Source: Oceanospirillaceae bacterium (lineage in GTDB: Bacteria > Pseudomonadota > Gammaproteobacteria > Pseudomonadales > Balneatricaceae). From it: a stretch of 64,000 nucleotides of DNA. The stretch covers positions 1 to 64,000 of the forward strand of contig JABXIM010000133.1 in NCBI GenBank assembly GCA_013373085.1, given 5' to 3'. A model generated the notes under the pieces. It had not been told where the DNA came from. It was given only the letters and a program-made list of their open reading frames with translations, and ran no database searches. The first letter of the stretch is position 1; each line of letters begins with the position of its first letter. This document shows, one piece after another, positions 23,556-32,185 of this stretch. Made by a program: the position numbers and the translations under genes.

Positions 23556-25679
23556 TCAGCCGAAGAACGTCTGCCCCTTGGCCGCCCGCTTGCGCAGGCC
23601 GTCGGTCACGCGGTAAAGCTCGCCGCTGGCGGCGTGGCGTTCGACCAGCTCGCAGAAGCTCTGCAGCCCGAGGCTGTCGATATAACGCAGCGCGCCGCCA
23701 CGGAAGCGCGGGAAGCCCAGGCCCAGAATCAGGCCCATGTCGACCTCGGCTGCCGTTTCAGCGATGCCGTCCTCGAGGCAGCGAACCGCCTCCATGCACA
23801 TCGGGATCATCATGCGGTCGACGATATCCTGATCGCTCAACTCGAGCGCCGGCCCTTTCGCCGCGTCGATCAGCTGTTGTGCTCGGGCGGAAGGTTCGCG
23901 GGTACGGCGGCCGGTATCGTCGGTGCCATAGGTGTAAAAGCCGCTACCGCTCTTCTGCCCCAGATCGCCCCCCTCGACCAGCTGACCGGCAATCACCGCG
24001 CCGTCGTGGCCCATGCGCGCGGGGAAGCCCTCGATCATCACCGCGTCGGCATGGACACAGGTATCGAGGCCGATAACGTCCATCAGGTAGGCCGGTCCCA
24101 TCGGCCAGCCGAATGCCTCCATGACGCGGTCGATACGCTGGAAGTCGACACCGTCCAGCAGCAGACGGTTGAAACCGTTGAGGTACGGGAACAGGATACG
24201 GTTGACCAGGAAGCCCGGACAGTCATTGACGACGATCGGCGTCTTGCCCATCGCCAGCGCATAGGCCACCGTGGTCGCCAGTGTCTCTTCGCTGGTGTCA
24301 CGACCGCGGATCACTTCCACCAGCGGCATCAGGTGCACCGGGTTGAAGAAATGCATGCCGCAGAACCGCTGCGGACGCTGCAGGGACTCGGCCAGCCGGG
24401 TGATGGAGATGGTCGAGGTGTTGGAGGTGAGGATCGCGGTGGGCGCGAGCGCCTTCTCGACTTCGGACAGCACCGCGGCCTTGACCCCGGGGTTCTCCAC
24501 CACCGCTTCGACCACCAGGTCGACATCACCGAAGCTGTCGTAGTCCAGCGTCGTCTGGATCGATTCGAGCACCGAACGTTTGCCGGCTTCGTCCAGGCGC
24601 CCCTTCTCGATCTGGCGGTCGAGCAGTTTGCCGGCGGTACGCATGCCCAGTTCCAGCGCTTCGTCGCGGATATCCTTCATCAACACGGGGGTACCGCTGC
24701 TGGCGGACTGGAAGGCGATGCCGCCGCCCATGATACCGGCACCCAGGACGCCGGCACGGGAGACCGGGGAGGCTTTTTTCTGCGCCTGTTTCGCCTTGCG
24801 CTTGAGCAGCTGGTCGTTGAGGAAAAGCCCGATCAACGCCTGAGCGGAGTCGCTTTGCAGCAATTCGAGGAAGGCATCGCGCTCGGCCGTGAGGGCATCG
24901 CGGAACGACAGCGCCCTATGGCGCTGCACCAGCGCCAGTACGGCAGGCGCGGCGGGATAATTCGGATCCAGCCGGGCACCGAGCCTCTCGGTCAGTGTCT
25001 CGTCGACCGGCTGCGGCTGCTGCTTGTGCGCCCGCACCTCGGCCAGGTCAACGTTTTCGGCGATCTTCTCACGCAACAGCTGCAGCGCCCGTCCGGTCAG
25101 AGCCTCCGGCTCAACCACGAGGTCAACAGCGCCCTGCGCCAGCGCGCTGTCCGCCTTCTGCGGACGGCCGCCGAGCATCCACGACAGTGCCTGCTCGGCC
25201 CCGATCAGACGGCTCAGGCGCACGGTGCCGCCCCAGCCCGGGAACAGGCCCAGATTCACCTCGGGCAGGCCGACACGACCATCGGCGGCGAGTACGCGAA
25301 AGTCCGCCGACAGCGCCACCTCGAAACCACCGCCCAGCGCCAGGCCGTTGATGGCCGCCACGCTCGGATAGGGCAGACTTTCGATCTCGCACAGCAGCGC
25401 ATGCACCCGGTCCATCCAGGGCTCTAGTGCAGCGGTCCCCTGCCCCGCACGGCGCGCCAGTTCCGGGATGTCGGCGCCAACGATAAAGTTCGATTTGCCG
25501 CTACGAATCAGCAGCCCCTGAATACCGCTGGCACCCCGGAGCTGCTCGAGCGCCGCCCCCACTTCCTCGAATACGTCGCTGGTCAGGGAGTTGACCGATG
25601 CGCCCTGGGCGTCGAATACCAGCTCGGCGATACCGGTTTCGGCGATCTGCAGGCTGACAGCCTGTCCTTGATACATCAT
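23556..25679 (-). CDS. FadB-like multifunctional enoyl-CoA hydratase / 3-hydroxyacyl-CoA dehydrogenase
   Basis: About 707 residues. The N-terminal crotonase domain (1-190) has the oxyanion and catalytic motifs FIVGADIPEL, LGGGFEVALSADFRV and LPEVNLGLFPGWGG, with both catalytic Glu residues. The central NAD-binding domain starts with VLGAGIMGGGIAFQSASSG near residue 310. MHFFNPVHLMPLVEV holds the catalytic His, and a duplicated C-terminal domain follows. This is the alpha subunit of the fatty-acid oxidation complex. The ATG at 25679 has AGGTGG before it; an in-frame GTG lies 9 bases upstream. No fadA thiolase gene follows, which is unusual for FadB. An AraC regulator is encoded divergently. 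Confidence 0.9.
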   Translation of the reverse strand: MMYQGQAVSLQIAETGIAELVFDAQGASVNSLTSDVFEEVGAALEQLRGASGIQGLLIRSGKSNFIVGADIPELARRAGQGTAALEPWMDRVHALLCEIESLPYPSVAAINGLALGGGFEVALSADFRVLAADGRVGLPEVNLGLFPGWGGTVRLSRLIGAEQALSWMLGGRPQKADSALAQGAVDLVVEPEALTGRALQLLREKIAENVDLAEVRAHKQQPQPVDETLTERLGARLDPNYPAAPAVLALVQRHRALSFRDALTAERDAFLELLQSDSAQALIGLFLNDQLLKRKAKQAQKKASPVSRAGVLGAGIMGGGIAFQSASSGTPVLMKDIRDEALELGMRTAGKLLDRQIEKGRLDEAGKRSVLESIQTTLDYDSFGDVDLVVEAVVENPGVKAAVLSEVEKALAPTAILTSNTSTISITRLAESLQRPQRFCGMHFFNPVHLMPLVEVIRGRDTSEETLATTVAYALAMGKTPIVVNDCPGFLVNRILFPYLNGFNRLLLDGVDFQRIDRVMEAFGWPMGPAYLMDVIGLDTCVHADAVMIEGFPARMGHDGAVIAGQLVEGGDLGQKSGSGFYTYGTDDTGRRTREPSARAQQLIDAAKGPALELSDQDIVDRMMIPMCMEAVRCLEDGIAETAAEVDMGLILGLGFPRFRGGALRYIDSLGLQSFCELVERHAASGELYRVTDGLRKRAAKGQTFFG

Positions 25680-25901
25680 GCTCACCACCTATCTGATTGC
25701 AGGCGCACTTTTAGCAGCAAATAAGGGTCGCCACTGGCGCCACCCCGGCCCCGGGGCGAAAAAAACCAGCTTTCAGTCTGACTCAGGGGCCAGGACGTCA
25801 CAATGACAAACAAAGCCGAATAGTTACCATTTCCGGACACAGCCGTTACACTTGCGTTGGAATGAGCGCCTGTTTTTTCACTTTAGCTACCTGATACGGA
25901 C

Positions 25902-26912
25902 ATGAGCTTTTCTCACTATTCCATCTCCATCCACTACGCGCGAACCTTTCTTGCGGCGCTCGAGCGGCAGGGATTTGACTGTGAGCAGGTCCTGACACAG
26001 GCAAGCCTCAGCCGTGACCTGCTGCTTAACGACCAGGTCCGGATCACCCCCTATCAGCTCGCGTCGCTGGTACAGGGACTGTGGCAACTCGGCGACGATG
26101 AGTTCCTGCACCTGACGACCCGCCGTAGCCGTTTCGGCGTTTTCTCGCTGATGGCGAGCCAGGCGCTTGGGGGCACCAGTCTGCGTTCTGTATATCGACG
26201 CAGCAGCCACTTCTACAACCTGGTCAACGACAGCATTCACTTCCACTTCGAGGAAAGCGGCGACACTGCACGCTTCGGCCTGGAGCTGGCCGACCCGTCC
26301 CTGGACCGGGATCATACCCTGACCGAGTTTCTGCTGATGATCTGGCACCGCTTTCCAAGCTGGATGATCGGGCGACGCATCCCGCTACGCCAGGTTGAAT
26401 TCAACTTTTCCAAGCCCGCCCATGCCGCCGAATACCGCCTCATGTACCCGGCCCCCATCGTCTACGACGCTCCGCTCAGCTGCCTGGTGTTCGATCGCGA
26501 ACAGCTCGACGCGCCCATCGTGCAAACGCTCACCAACCTGCGCAGCTATCTTCGTCGCGCCCCGCTGGACTGGTTCAGCCGTCAGGCCTATTACCCCACC
26601 TATACCCGCCGGGTGCTCGGCCTGCTGGAAGCCTCCGACGCGCTCGGGGCCGCTACCATGGAGGAGGTCGCCGACAGCATGCATACCACCTCGCGGACGT
26701 TGCGTCGCAAGCTGACCGAGGAAGGCACCAGCTTTCAGGAGATCAAGGACGGACTGCGCCGCGATACCGCCATTCACCTGCTCAGCCAGCCCGCCGAACC
26801 CGTCGCCCTGATCGCCCGGCAACTGGGTTTTTCGGAACCCTCGGCATTCACCCGCGCTTTCAAGCAGTGGACCGGCGTGGCGCCCAGTGCCTACCGCCGG
26901 CAGCCCCCGTGA
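25902..26912 (+). CDS. AraC-family regulator with arabinose-binding-type N-terminal domain
   Basis: 336 residues. Residues 1-210 match the N-terminal domain found in the OruR/ArgR-like AraC subgroup (YARTFLAALERQGFDCEQVL, then a DDEFLHLTTRRSRFGVFSLM segment and FNFSKPAHAAEYR). The C-terminal 100 residues hold two helix-turn-helix motifs, including MHTTSRTLRRKLTEEGTSFQ and FSEPSAFTRAFKQWTGVAPS. It starts 222 bases from the divergent FadB-like gene and is a candidate regulator of it, perhaps sensing an acyl or amino-acid-derived ligand. The ATG is preceded by weak purines only. Confidence 0.88.
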   Translation: MSFSHYSISIHYARTFLAALERQGFDCEQVLTQASLSRDLLLNDQVRITPYQLASLVQGLWQLGDDEFLHLTTRRSRFGVFSLMASQALGGTSLRSVYRRSSHFYNLVNDSIHFHFEESGDTARFGLELADPSLDRDHTLTEFLLMIWHRFPSWMIGRRIPLRQVEFNFSKPAHAAEYRLMYPAPIVYDAPLSCLVFDREQLDAPIVQTLTNLRSYLRRAPLDWFSRQAYYPTYTRRVLGLLEASDALGAATMEEVADSMHTTSRTLRRKLTEEGTSFQEIKDGLRRDTAIHLLSQPAEPVALIARQLGFSEPSAFTRAFKQWTGVAPSAYRRQPP

Positions 26913-27038
26913 GTGCAGCGCTTAGTGGTAAATGTGAAGTGGCATGAAACGTCGGCTTTGGGCGGTCAGGCTGGGGCCGACCTGCCAGGGGGGTGGCGGT
27001 AAAACCACACCCCACTCCGAAAAACCCTAATTCTAATT

Positions 27039-27057
27039 GATAACGATTTGCATTAGT
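27039..27057 (+). promoter_or_regulatory. Fur box upstream of the imelysin operon
   Basis: GATAACGATTTGCATTAGT matches the Fur 19-mer (GATAATGATAATCATTATC) at about 13 of 19 positions, with GATAA, GAT and CATTA blocks conserved. It lies 44 bases before the start of the first imelysin gene, so it is well placed to repress the iron-uptake operon when iron is plentiful. Confidence 0.75.
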
Positions 27058-27100
27058 TTTAGACTCCTGCCTACCAAACGGATTGCAGGAGACTTTCAGC

Positions 27101-28369
27101 ATGTTCAAGCGCACTTTCGTCGCGGTTGCGGTCGGTATGGCCGCTGTGCCGTCGCTCCAGGCCGCAGAAGCCGTCACCCCCGAAGCTGTTGTGAAAACCT
27201 ATGCCGATATCGCCCAGGCCGGTTACGAAGACAGCCTGACAACCGCGCAGAGGCTGCTGAACAGGATCGATGCGCTGCTTGCCGAGCCCACCGAGGACAA
27301 CCTCAAAGCCGCCCGTGCCGCCTGGATCGCAGCGCGCGTGCCGTACCAGCAGACCGAGGTTTTCCGCTTCGGCAACGAGCTGGTCGACGACTGGGAAGGC
27401 AAGGTCAATGCCTGGCCGCTGGACGAAGGCCTGATCGACTATGTCGCCACGGACCGCTACGGCGAGACGTCCGACGAGAATCCGCTATATACCGCCAACA
27501 TCGTCGCCAACCCGACGCTGAGCCTGAACGGCGAACCGCTCGATGCCGCCGATATTTCCAAGGAACTGTTGCAACATCTGCACGAGGCCGAGGGTGTCGA
27601 GGCGAACGTCGCCACCGGCTACCACGCCATCGAATTCCTGCTCTGGGGCCAGGACCTCAACGGCACCCATCCCGGCGCCGGCAACCGCCCGGCCAGCGAC
27701 TTCGACACCGCCAACTGCACCGGCGGCAACTGCGGCCGTCGCGGCCAGTATCTGCGGGTCGCCACCGAACTGCTGATCGACGACCTCCAGGAAATGGCTT
27801 CAGCCTGGGCTGTCGACGGCGATGCCCGCAACGCCTTGCTGGAAAAAGGCGAAGCCGGCGGACTGGCCACCATGCTGACCGGCATGGGGTCCCTATCCTA
27901 CGGCGAGCTGGCCGGCGAGCGTACCAAGCTCGGCCTGATGCTTCACGATCCGGAAGAGGAGCATGACTGCTTCTCCGACAACACCCACTGGTCGCATTAC
28001 TACGATGCCCAGGGTATCCAGAACGTCTACCGTGGTGAGTACAGCCGAATCGACGGCACTACGGTAAGTGGCGCCAGCCTGTCCGAATTGATCCGCAGCG
28101 CCAAACCCGGGCTGGACACGGAAATCCTGGCCGATCTGGACGCCACCCAGCGGGCCGCCCAGGCCATGGTCGATGCCGCCGGCAAGGGCCAGACGTTCGA
28201 TGTCCTGATCGCCTCGGGCAACGCAAGCGGCAATCAGCTGGTGCAGAACTTCGTCGACGGGCTCACCAACCAGACCCGCTCGCTGGAACAGGCGGTCAAG
28301 GTGATCGGCAGCGGCGATATCAGCATCGAAGGATCCGACAGCCTGGATAAGCCTTCGGTCGTACAGTAA
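27101..28369 (+). CDS. Imelysin-family (EfeO/IrpA-like) periplasmic iron-responsive protein
   Basis: 422 residues with a signal peptide (MFKRTFVAVAVGMAAVPSLQ, then AAEA). The mature protein is an imelysin peptidase-like domain with the hallmark GYHAIEFLLWGQDLN, containing the GxHxxE motif of the family, and HDPEEEHDCFSDNTHWSHYY in the second half. Related proteins (IrpA, PA4370 of Pseudomonas) are periplasmic, iron-regulated and probably bind iron; no peptidase activity is established. AGGAGA lies 7 bases upstream of the ATG and a Fur box at 27039. It heads a four-gene set with a di-haem oxidoreductase, a second imelysin and a DUF1513 protein. Confidence 0.92.
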   Translation: MFKRTFVAVAVGMAAVPSLQAAEAVTPEAVVKTYADIAQAGYEDSLTTAQRLLNRIDALLAEPTEDNLKAARAAWIAARVPYQQTEVFRFGNELVDDWEGKVNAWPLDEGLIDYVATDRYGETSDENPLYTANIVANPTLSLNGEPLDAADISKELLQHLHEAEGVEANVATGYHAIEFLLWGQDLNGTHPGAGNRPASDFDTANCTGGNCGRRGQYLRVATELLIDDLQEMASAWAVDGDARNALLEKGEAGGLATMLTGMGSLSYGELAGERTKLGLMLHDPEEEHDCFSDNTHWSHYYDAQGIQNVYRGEYSRIDGTTVSGASLSELIRSAKPGLDTEILADLDATQRAAQAMVDAAGKGQTFDVLIASGNASGNQLVQNFVDGLTNQTRSLEQAVKVIGSGDISIEGSDSLDKPSVVQ

Positions 28370-28428
28370 GCCGACGCACCCCGGCACCCGGGAAACCGAG
28401 ATTTCCCCGGAGCCGGGGCTCAGCCATA

Positions 28429-29907
28429 GTGCCCATGCTTCTATTTAATTCGATGACCCGGATAATGACCGCCGGACGCGCTGTACCGGCGTTGCTGCTG
28501 TCAGGCGTTCTGTTGAGTGCGCCTGCGCAGGCCGCAGAGCCTGCGGCTTACCAGGCCGGCGAGGAGCGTCCCGGCGGCACGACCAGTCAGCCGGTAACTC
28601 AGCTGCGTGCCGCCTTCTCCACCCCATCCGCCACACTGACGCTTGAGCAGAAACTGGATTTTCTCGTCGGCAAGAGCCTGTTCGAAAAACTCTGGGTCGC
28701 CTCACCCTCGTCGACCACCGCCAGCGACGGCCTTGGTCCGCTGTTCAACGCCCGCGCCTGTGCCGGTTGCCATCTGCACAACGGCCGTGGCCACCCACCT
28801 GAAAGCGCGGACGAGAATTCGGTATCGCTGTTCCTGAGGCTCGGCCGTGAACCCGATGCCGGGCAGCGGGCGCAAATGACCGCCGGCACCCTCGCCAATG
28901 CGCCCGATCCACAATATGGACGTCAGTTGCAGACGTTCAGCGTGCAGAACGTGCCGCGCGAAGGCCTGCTCGGCGTCGAATACCGCGAGGTACCGCTGAC
29001 GCTGGACGATGGCAGCGAAATCTCGCTGCGCCGCCCGCATTACCGCATTCTGAACCCAGGGTATGGCACACCTGCGTCAGATATGCGCCTGTCGCCGCGG
29101 CTGGCGCCGGCGATGATCGGTCTCGGGTTGCTGGAAGCGGTGCCGGAGGCCGAGCTGGCCGCGCTGGAAGACCCCGATGATCGTGATGGCGACGGTATTT
29201 CCGGGCGACTCAACCGGGTCTGGAGCGCCCGCGAACAGCGCGTTATGCCGGGGCGCTTCGGCTGGAAGGCCGGCAATGCCACCCTCGCCGACCAGAACGA
29301 CAGCGCCCTCGCCGGCGATATCGGCATCGGCAACGCCTTGTTTCCTTCACCCTGGGGTGACTGCACGCCATCCCAGCACGCGTGCCTCACGGCTCCCCAC
29401 GGCAATACCGAAGCGCAACAGGATCTCGAGGCCGCCGACACCGTCACCGACCTCGTCCTCTACTACAGCCGCCACCTGGCGCCGCCGCTGCGCACGGATG
29501 CCCGGGACACGCAGGTACTGGCAGGCAAGGCGGTGTTTAATCGCATCGGCTGCGCCGCCTGCCACCGACCCAGTCTTCAAACGGCCGCAGACGCACCCGA
29601 CGGACTCGGGGGCCAGCATATCTGGCCCTACAGCGATCTGCTGCTGCACGACATGGGACCGGGCCTTGCGGACCCTCTCGAGGAGTACCGCGCCACCGGT
29701 TTCGAGTGGCGAACCCCGCCGCTCTGGGGTATCGGCCTGGCGCAGCGACTCGATTCGCGGACCGGGTTTCTGCACGACGGCCGCGCCCGCACGCTGCTGG
29801 AGGCGATTCTCTGGCACGGCGGCGAAGCCAAAGCCGCCAAACAACGGGTTGTGTCGCTCGGCGCCGATGAGCGCCGACAATTAATCAGCTTTCTGGAGTC
29901 TCTATGA
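28429..29907 (+). CDS. Di-haem c-type oxidoreductase (DHOR/DUF1111) of the iron-uptake operon
   Basis: About 484-492 residues. The signal peptide ends at about residue 35 (LSAPAQA). Two c-type haem motifs are seen: CAGCH in the first third and CAACH in the last third. Other family landmarks are GLGPLFNARACAGCHLHNGR, LGRLNRVW-like DGISGRLNRVWS, GRFGWKAGNATLADQ, and TPPLWGIGLAQRLDSRTGFL near the end. This is the thiol oxidoreductase-like family associated with imelysin genes. The start is uncertain: GTG 28429, ATG 28435 or ATG 28453 all give the same signal core. The stop overlaps the next start (ATGA), showing coupling. Confidence 0.9.
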   Translation: MPMLLFNSMTRIMTAGRAVPALLLSGVLLSAPAQAAEPAAYQAGEERPGGTTSQPVTQLRAAFSTPSATLTLEQKLDFLVGKSLFEKLWVASPSSTTASDGLGPLFNARACAGCHLHNGRGHPPESADENSVSLFLRLGREPDAGQRAQMTAGTLANAPDPQYGRQLQTFSVQNVPREGLLGVEYREVPLTLDDGSEISLRRPHYRILNPGYGTPASDMRLSPRLAPAMIGLGLLEAVPEAELAALEDPDDRDGDGISGRLNRVWSAREQRVMPGRFGWKAGNATLADQNDSALAGDIGIGNALFPSPWGDCTPSQHACLTAPHGNTEAQQDLEAADTVTDLVLYYSRHLAPPLRTDARDTQVLAGKAVFNRIGCAACHRPSLQTAADAPDGLGGQHIWPYSDLLLHDMGPGLADPLEEYRATGFEWRTPPLWGIGLAQRLDSRTGFLHDGRARTLLEAILWHGGEAKAAKQRVVSLGADERRQLISFLESL

Positions 29908-30965
29908 CCATCAAACGTCTGCTGACCGGTGTTGCGTTATCACTGTCGCTGCTCGGCGCTACCACAGCCAGTGCATCCGTCGATCCCGAGCGCGAACGCG
30001 CCCTCGGCATGGCGCTGGCCGAATCCGTTGTGCAGCCGGTTTACCAACGGTTTGCCACCAACAGCGAAGCCCTTGCCAAAGACCTGCGCGCCTATTGCAG
30101 CGGCGCAGATGCAGGGGCAATCGACGACAGCCGGGAGACATACCGTCGTGCCCTGCACGACTGGATGTTCCTGCAGGCGATCAACTGGGGACCGGCGGCG
30201 GAGCGGAACCGCCATCCGTCGCTGTATTTCTGGCCCGATAAAAAAGACATCGGTTCTCGCCAGCTGCGGGCGTTGATCGCCGATGCCGACCCGGCGACGC
30301 TCAAGCCCGCGTATTTCGACAACGCCAGCATCGCCGTCAGCGGCCTTAGCGCCCTGGAGCGGCTGCTGTTCGCCGACAAAGCGCCAGAACCGGGCAGCTA
30401 TCGCTGCGACCTGGCGGCGGCCATCGCCGGCAACAGCCAGCGCATCGCCGTTGAACTTGCTCGTGAATGGCCGGACTTCGTCGAGGAATGGCGCCTGGCG
30501 CTGGATCCCCGCGGCAGTATCAAGCTGATGCTCAAGAGCATGGACGAAATCGCCCAGATCGTCAGTCAGCAGAAGATCGGCATGCCGCTGGGTTCGAACC
30601 CCGACCACGCCCGTGCGCGCCGCGCCGAATCCTGGCGCAGTGGCCAGTCGCTGGACAATATCGGTGCCAACCTCGACTTCATCGCAGCGCTGCTGCACGG
30701 TACCGATGGCCAGGCCGGCATGATGCCGCTGATCGCGGAGCAGGACAGCGACCTGGCAGAAGTCCTCGAAGCACAGCTGCTCACCACCGAGGAAATGTTG
30801 CACGGCCTGGGTCAGCCGCTCGAAAGCGCGGTCGAAGATCCGTCTGCCCGCCACCGACTGATGATGCTGCAGGCCAACGTCGACGCCCTGCAAACGCTGC
30901 TGGCAGGGGATGTCAGCGGCGCCCTTGGCATCACCCTCGGTTTCAACAGCCGCGACGGCGACTGA
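29904..30965 (+). CDS. Second imelysin-family protein (variant motif)
   Basis: 353 residues with a signal peptide (about residues 1-25). It has the imelysin-like helical-bundle layout: VQPVYQRFATNSEALAKDL, WMFLQAINWGPAAE, LYFWPDKKD and SVKLMLKSMDE-like segments. The canonical GxHxxE is replaced here by GLSALERLLF, so the conserved His of the first imelysin is absent. In the homologous Pseudomonas operon the two imelysins are also distinct paralogues. The ATG overlaps the stop of the di-haem oxidoreductase gene by 4 bases. It is predicted periplasmic and may partner the first imelysin in iron capture. Confidence 0.88.
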   Translation: MTIKRLLTGVALSLSLLGATTASASVDPERERALGMALAESVVQPVYQRFATNSEALAKDLRAYCSGADAGAIDDSRETYRRALHDWMFLQAINWGPAAERNRHPSLYFWPDKKDIGSRQLRALIADADPATLKPAYFDNASIAVSGLSALERLLFADKAPEPGSYRCDLAAAIAGNSQRIAVELAREWPDFVEEWRLALDPRGSIKLMLKSMDEIAQIVSQQKIGMPLGSNPDHARARRAESWRSGQSLDNIGANLDFIAALLHGTDGQAGMMPLIAEQDSDLAEVLEAQLLTTEEMLHGLGQPLESAVEDPSARHRLMMLQANVDALQTLLAGDVSGALGITLGFNSRDGD

Positions 30966-30997
30966 CCGCCCTGCAGCCCACAGAGGATCCGAACACC

Positions 30998-32107
30998 ATG
31001 CTGACCCGACGTGATTTGATTGTCCGCGCGCTGCTGCTCGGCGCCGGAAGTGTCCTCACACCCGTCGTCCGGGCCGGTTACGCCGCTCCGTTGCTGCTTT
31101 CCGCCAGCGACGACAGCAACGGCAACCATTTATTCAGCGCCATTGACGAGTTCGGTGCTCCCCGCTTTCGTCATCAGTTGCCCGACCGCGCCCACGGCGT
31201 GGCGGTGCATCCGCGGCACATGCAGTGTGCCGTCGTCGGCCGCCGTCCCGGCACCTTCGTCGACCTCTACAGTCTGCCCGACGGCAGGCTGATGCAACGC
31301 CTGGAAAATCCTACGGGACGGCGCTTCTGCGGCCACGCCGCCTTCAGTGCCGACGGTGACGTCCTGTACACCACCGAAAACGACTTCGATGGCCAGCGCG
31401 GCGTGATCGGGGTCTGGCGCCGCCGAGGCGAAAAGCGGGTGCGCGAAGCCGAATGGTCGTCTGGCGGCATAGGCCCGCATGAGCTGTTGTTGCACCCCGA
31501 CGGCAAGCTGGTGGTCGCCAACGGCGGCATCCTGACCCACCCCGACCGTGGACGCGACAAGCTCAACCTGGCAACGATGCAAGCCAACCTGAGTTACCTC
31601 GACAGCCGGACCGGCAAACTGCTGGGCAGCCATGGCGTCCCGGACGACCTGCATCAGCTCAGCATTCGCCACCTGTCCATCGGTCCGTCAGGACGCGTGG
31701 CCAGCGTGCTGCAGTTCCAGGGCCGCGACACCCGGGTGGTGCCGCTGCTGGCACTGCATAGTCCCGGTGATGCAGCGCTGGAGCTGCTGACGCTGCCGGA
31801 GGGGCCGGAAAGGCACCGCAACTACCTTGGCAGCGTCGCCTGGGACCTGGACGGCCGCTGGCTGGCGATGAGCGCACCGCGCGGCAGCCGGGTCTATTTC
31901 TACGACATCGACAGCGCGAGCTGGGCGGAACCGGTCACCTATACCGACGGTTGCGGTGTGTATCGCGACAGCCTGCCGGCGACCTTCCTGATCAGCTCCG
32001 GCGCCGGCGGCGTCACCAGCTACTGCCCCGAAGACGGCAGCTGGCAGCCGATGCCCGATCAGTATGCGAGGCAGCAGCACTGGGACAACCATTTCGTGGT
32101 TGTCTAA
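30998..32107 (+). CDS. DUF1513-family exported beta-propeller-like protein
   Basis: 369 residues. The N-terminus MLTRRDLIVRALLLGAG is a twin-arginine-type signal (TRRDL). The remainder matches DUF1513: PDRAHGVAVHPRHMQCAVVG, CGHAAFSADGDVLYTTEND, IGPHELLLHPDGKLVVANGG and a C-terminal CGVYRDSLPATFLISSGAGG. The repeated HxxxxxPDG patterns suggest a seven-bladed propeller. ATG 30998 is preceded by AGAGGATC and follows the imelysin stop by 32 bases. The much longer open frame upstream overlaps the imelysin gene and is not used. Function is unknown, but it is a constant partner of imelysin and di-haem oxidoreductase genes, as in Pseudomonas. Confidence 0.88.
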   Translation: MLTRRDLIVRALLLGAGSVLTPVVRAGYAAPLLLSASDDSNGNHLFSAIDEFGAPRFRHQLPDRAHGVAVHPRHMQCAVVGRRPGTFVDLYSLPDGRLMQRLENPTGRRFCGHAAFSADGDVLYTTENDFDGQRGVIGVWRRRGEKRVREAEWSSGGIGPHELLLHPDGKLVVANGGILTHPDRGRDKLNLATMQANLSYLDSRTGKLLGSHGVPDDLHQLSIRHLSIGPSGRVASVLQFQGRDTRVVPLLALHSPGDAALELLTLPEGPERHRNYLGSVAWDLDGRWLAMSAPRGSRVYFYDIDSASWAEPVTYTDGCGVYRDSLPATFLISSGAGGVTSYCPEDGSWQPMPDQYARQQHWDNHFVVV

Positions 32108-32185
32108 CGCGACAGGCGGGTGAGACGGGCGCTCAAGGTATTCTTTCGGCACCGGCTCGACGGCGAATGGCACATCTGCGGACAT

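Noticed and set aside
23634-25427. 597-codon plus-strand open frame opposite the FadB-like gene
   Set aside because: Gln/His/Arg-rich shadow translation of a well-supported enzyme gene with catalytic motifs on the other strand.
30467-30997. N-terminal extension of the DUF1513 gene (177 codons)
   Set aside because: It overlaps the second imelysin gene out of frame, is Arg/Gly/Pro-rich, and the twin-arginine-type signal plus ribosome binding site place the start at 30998.
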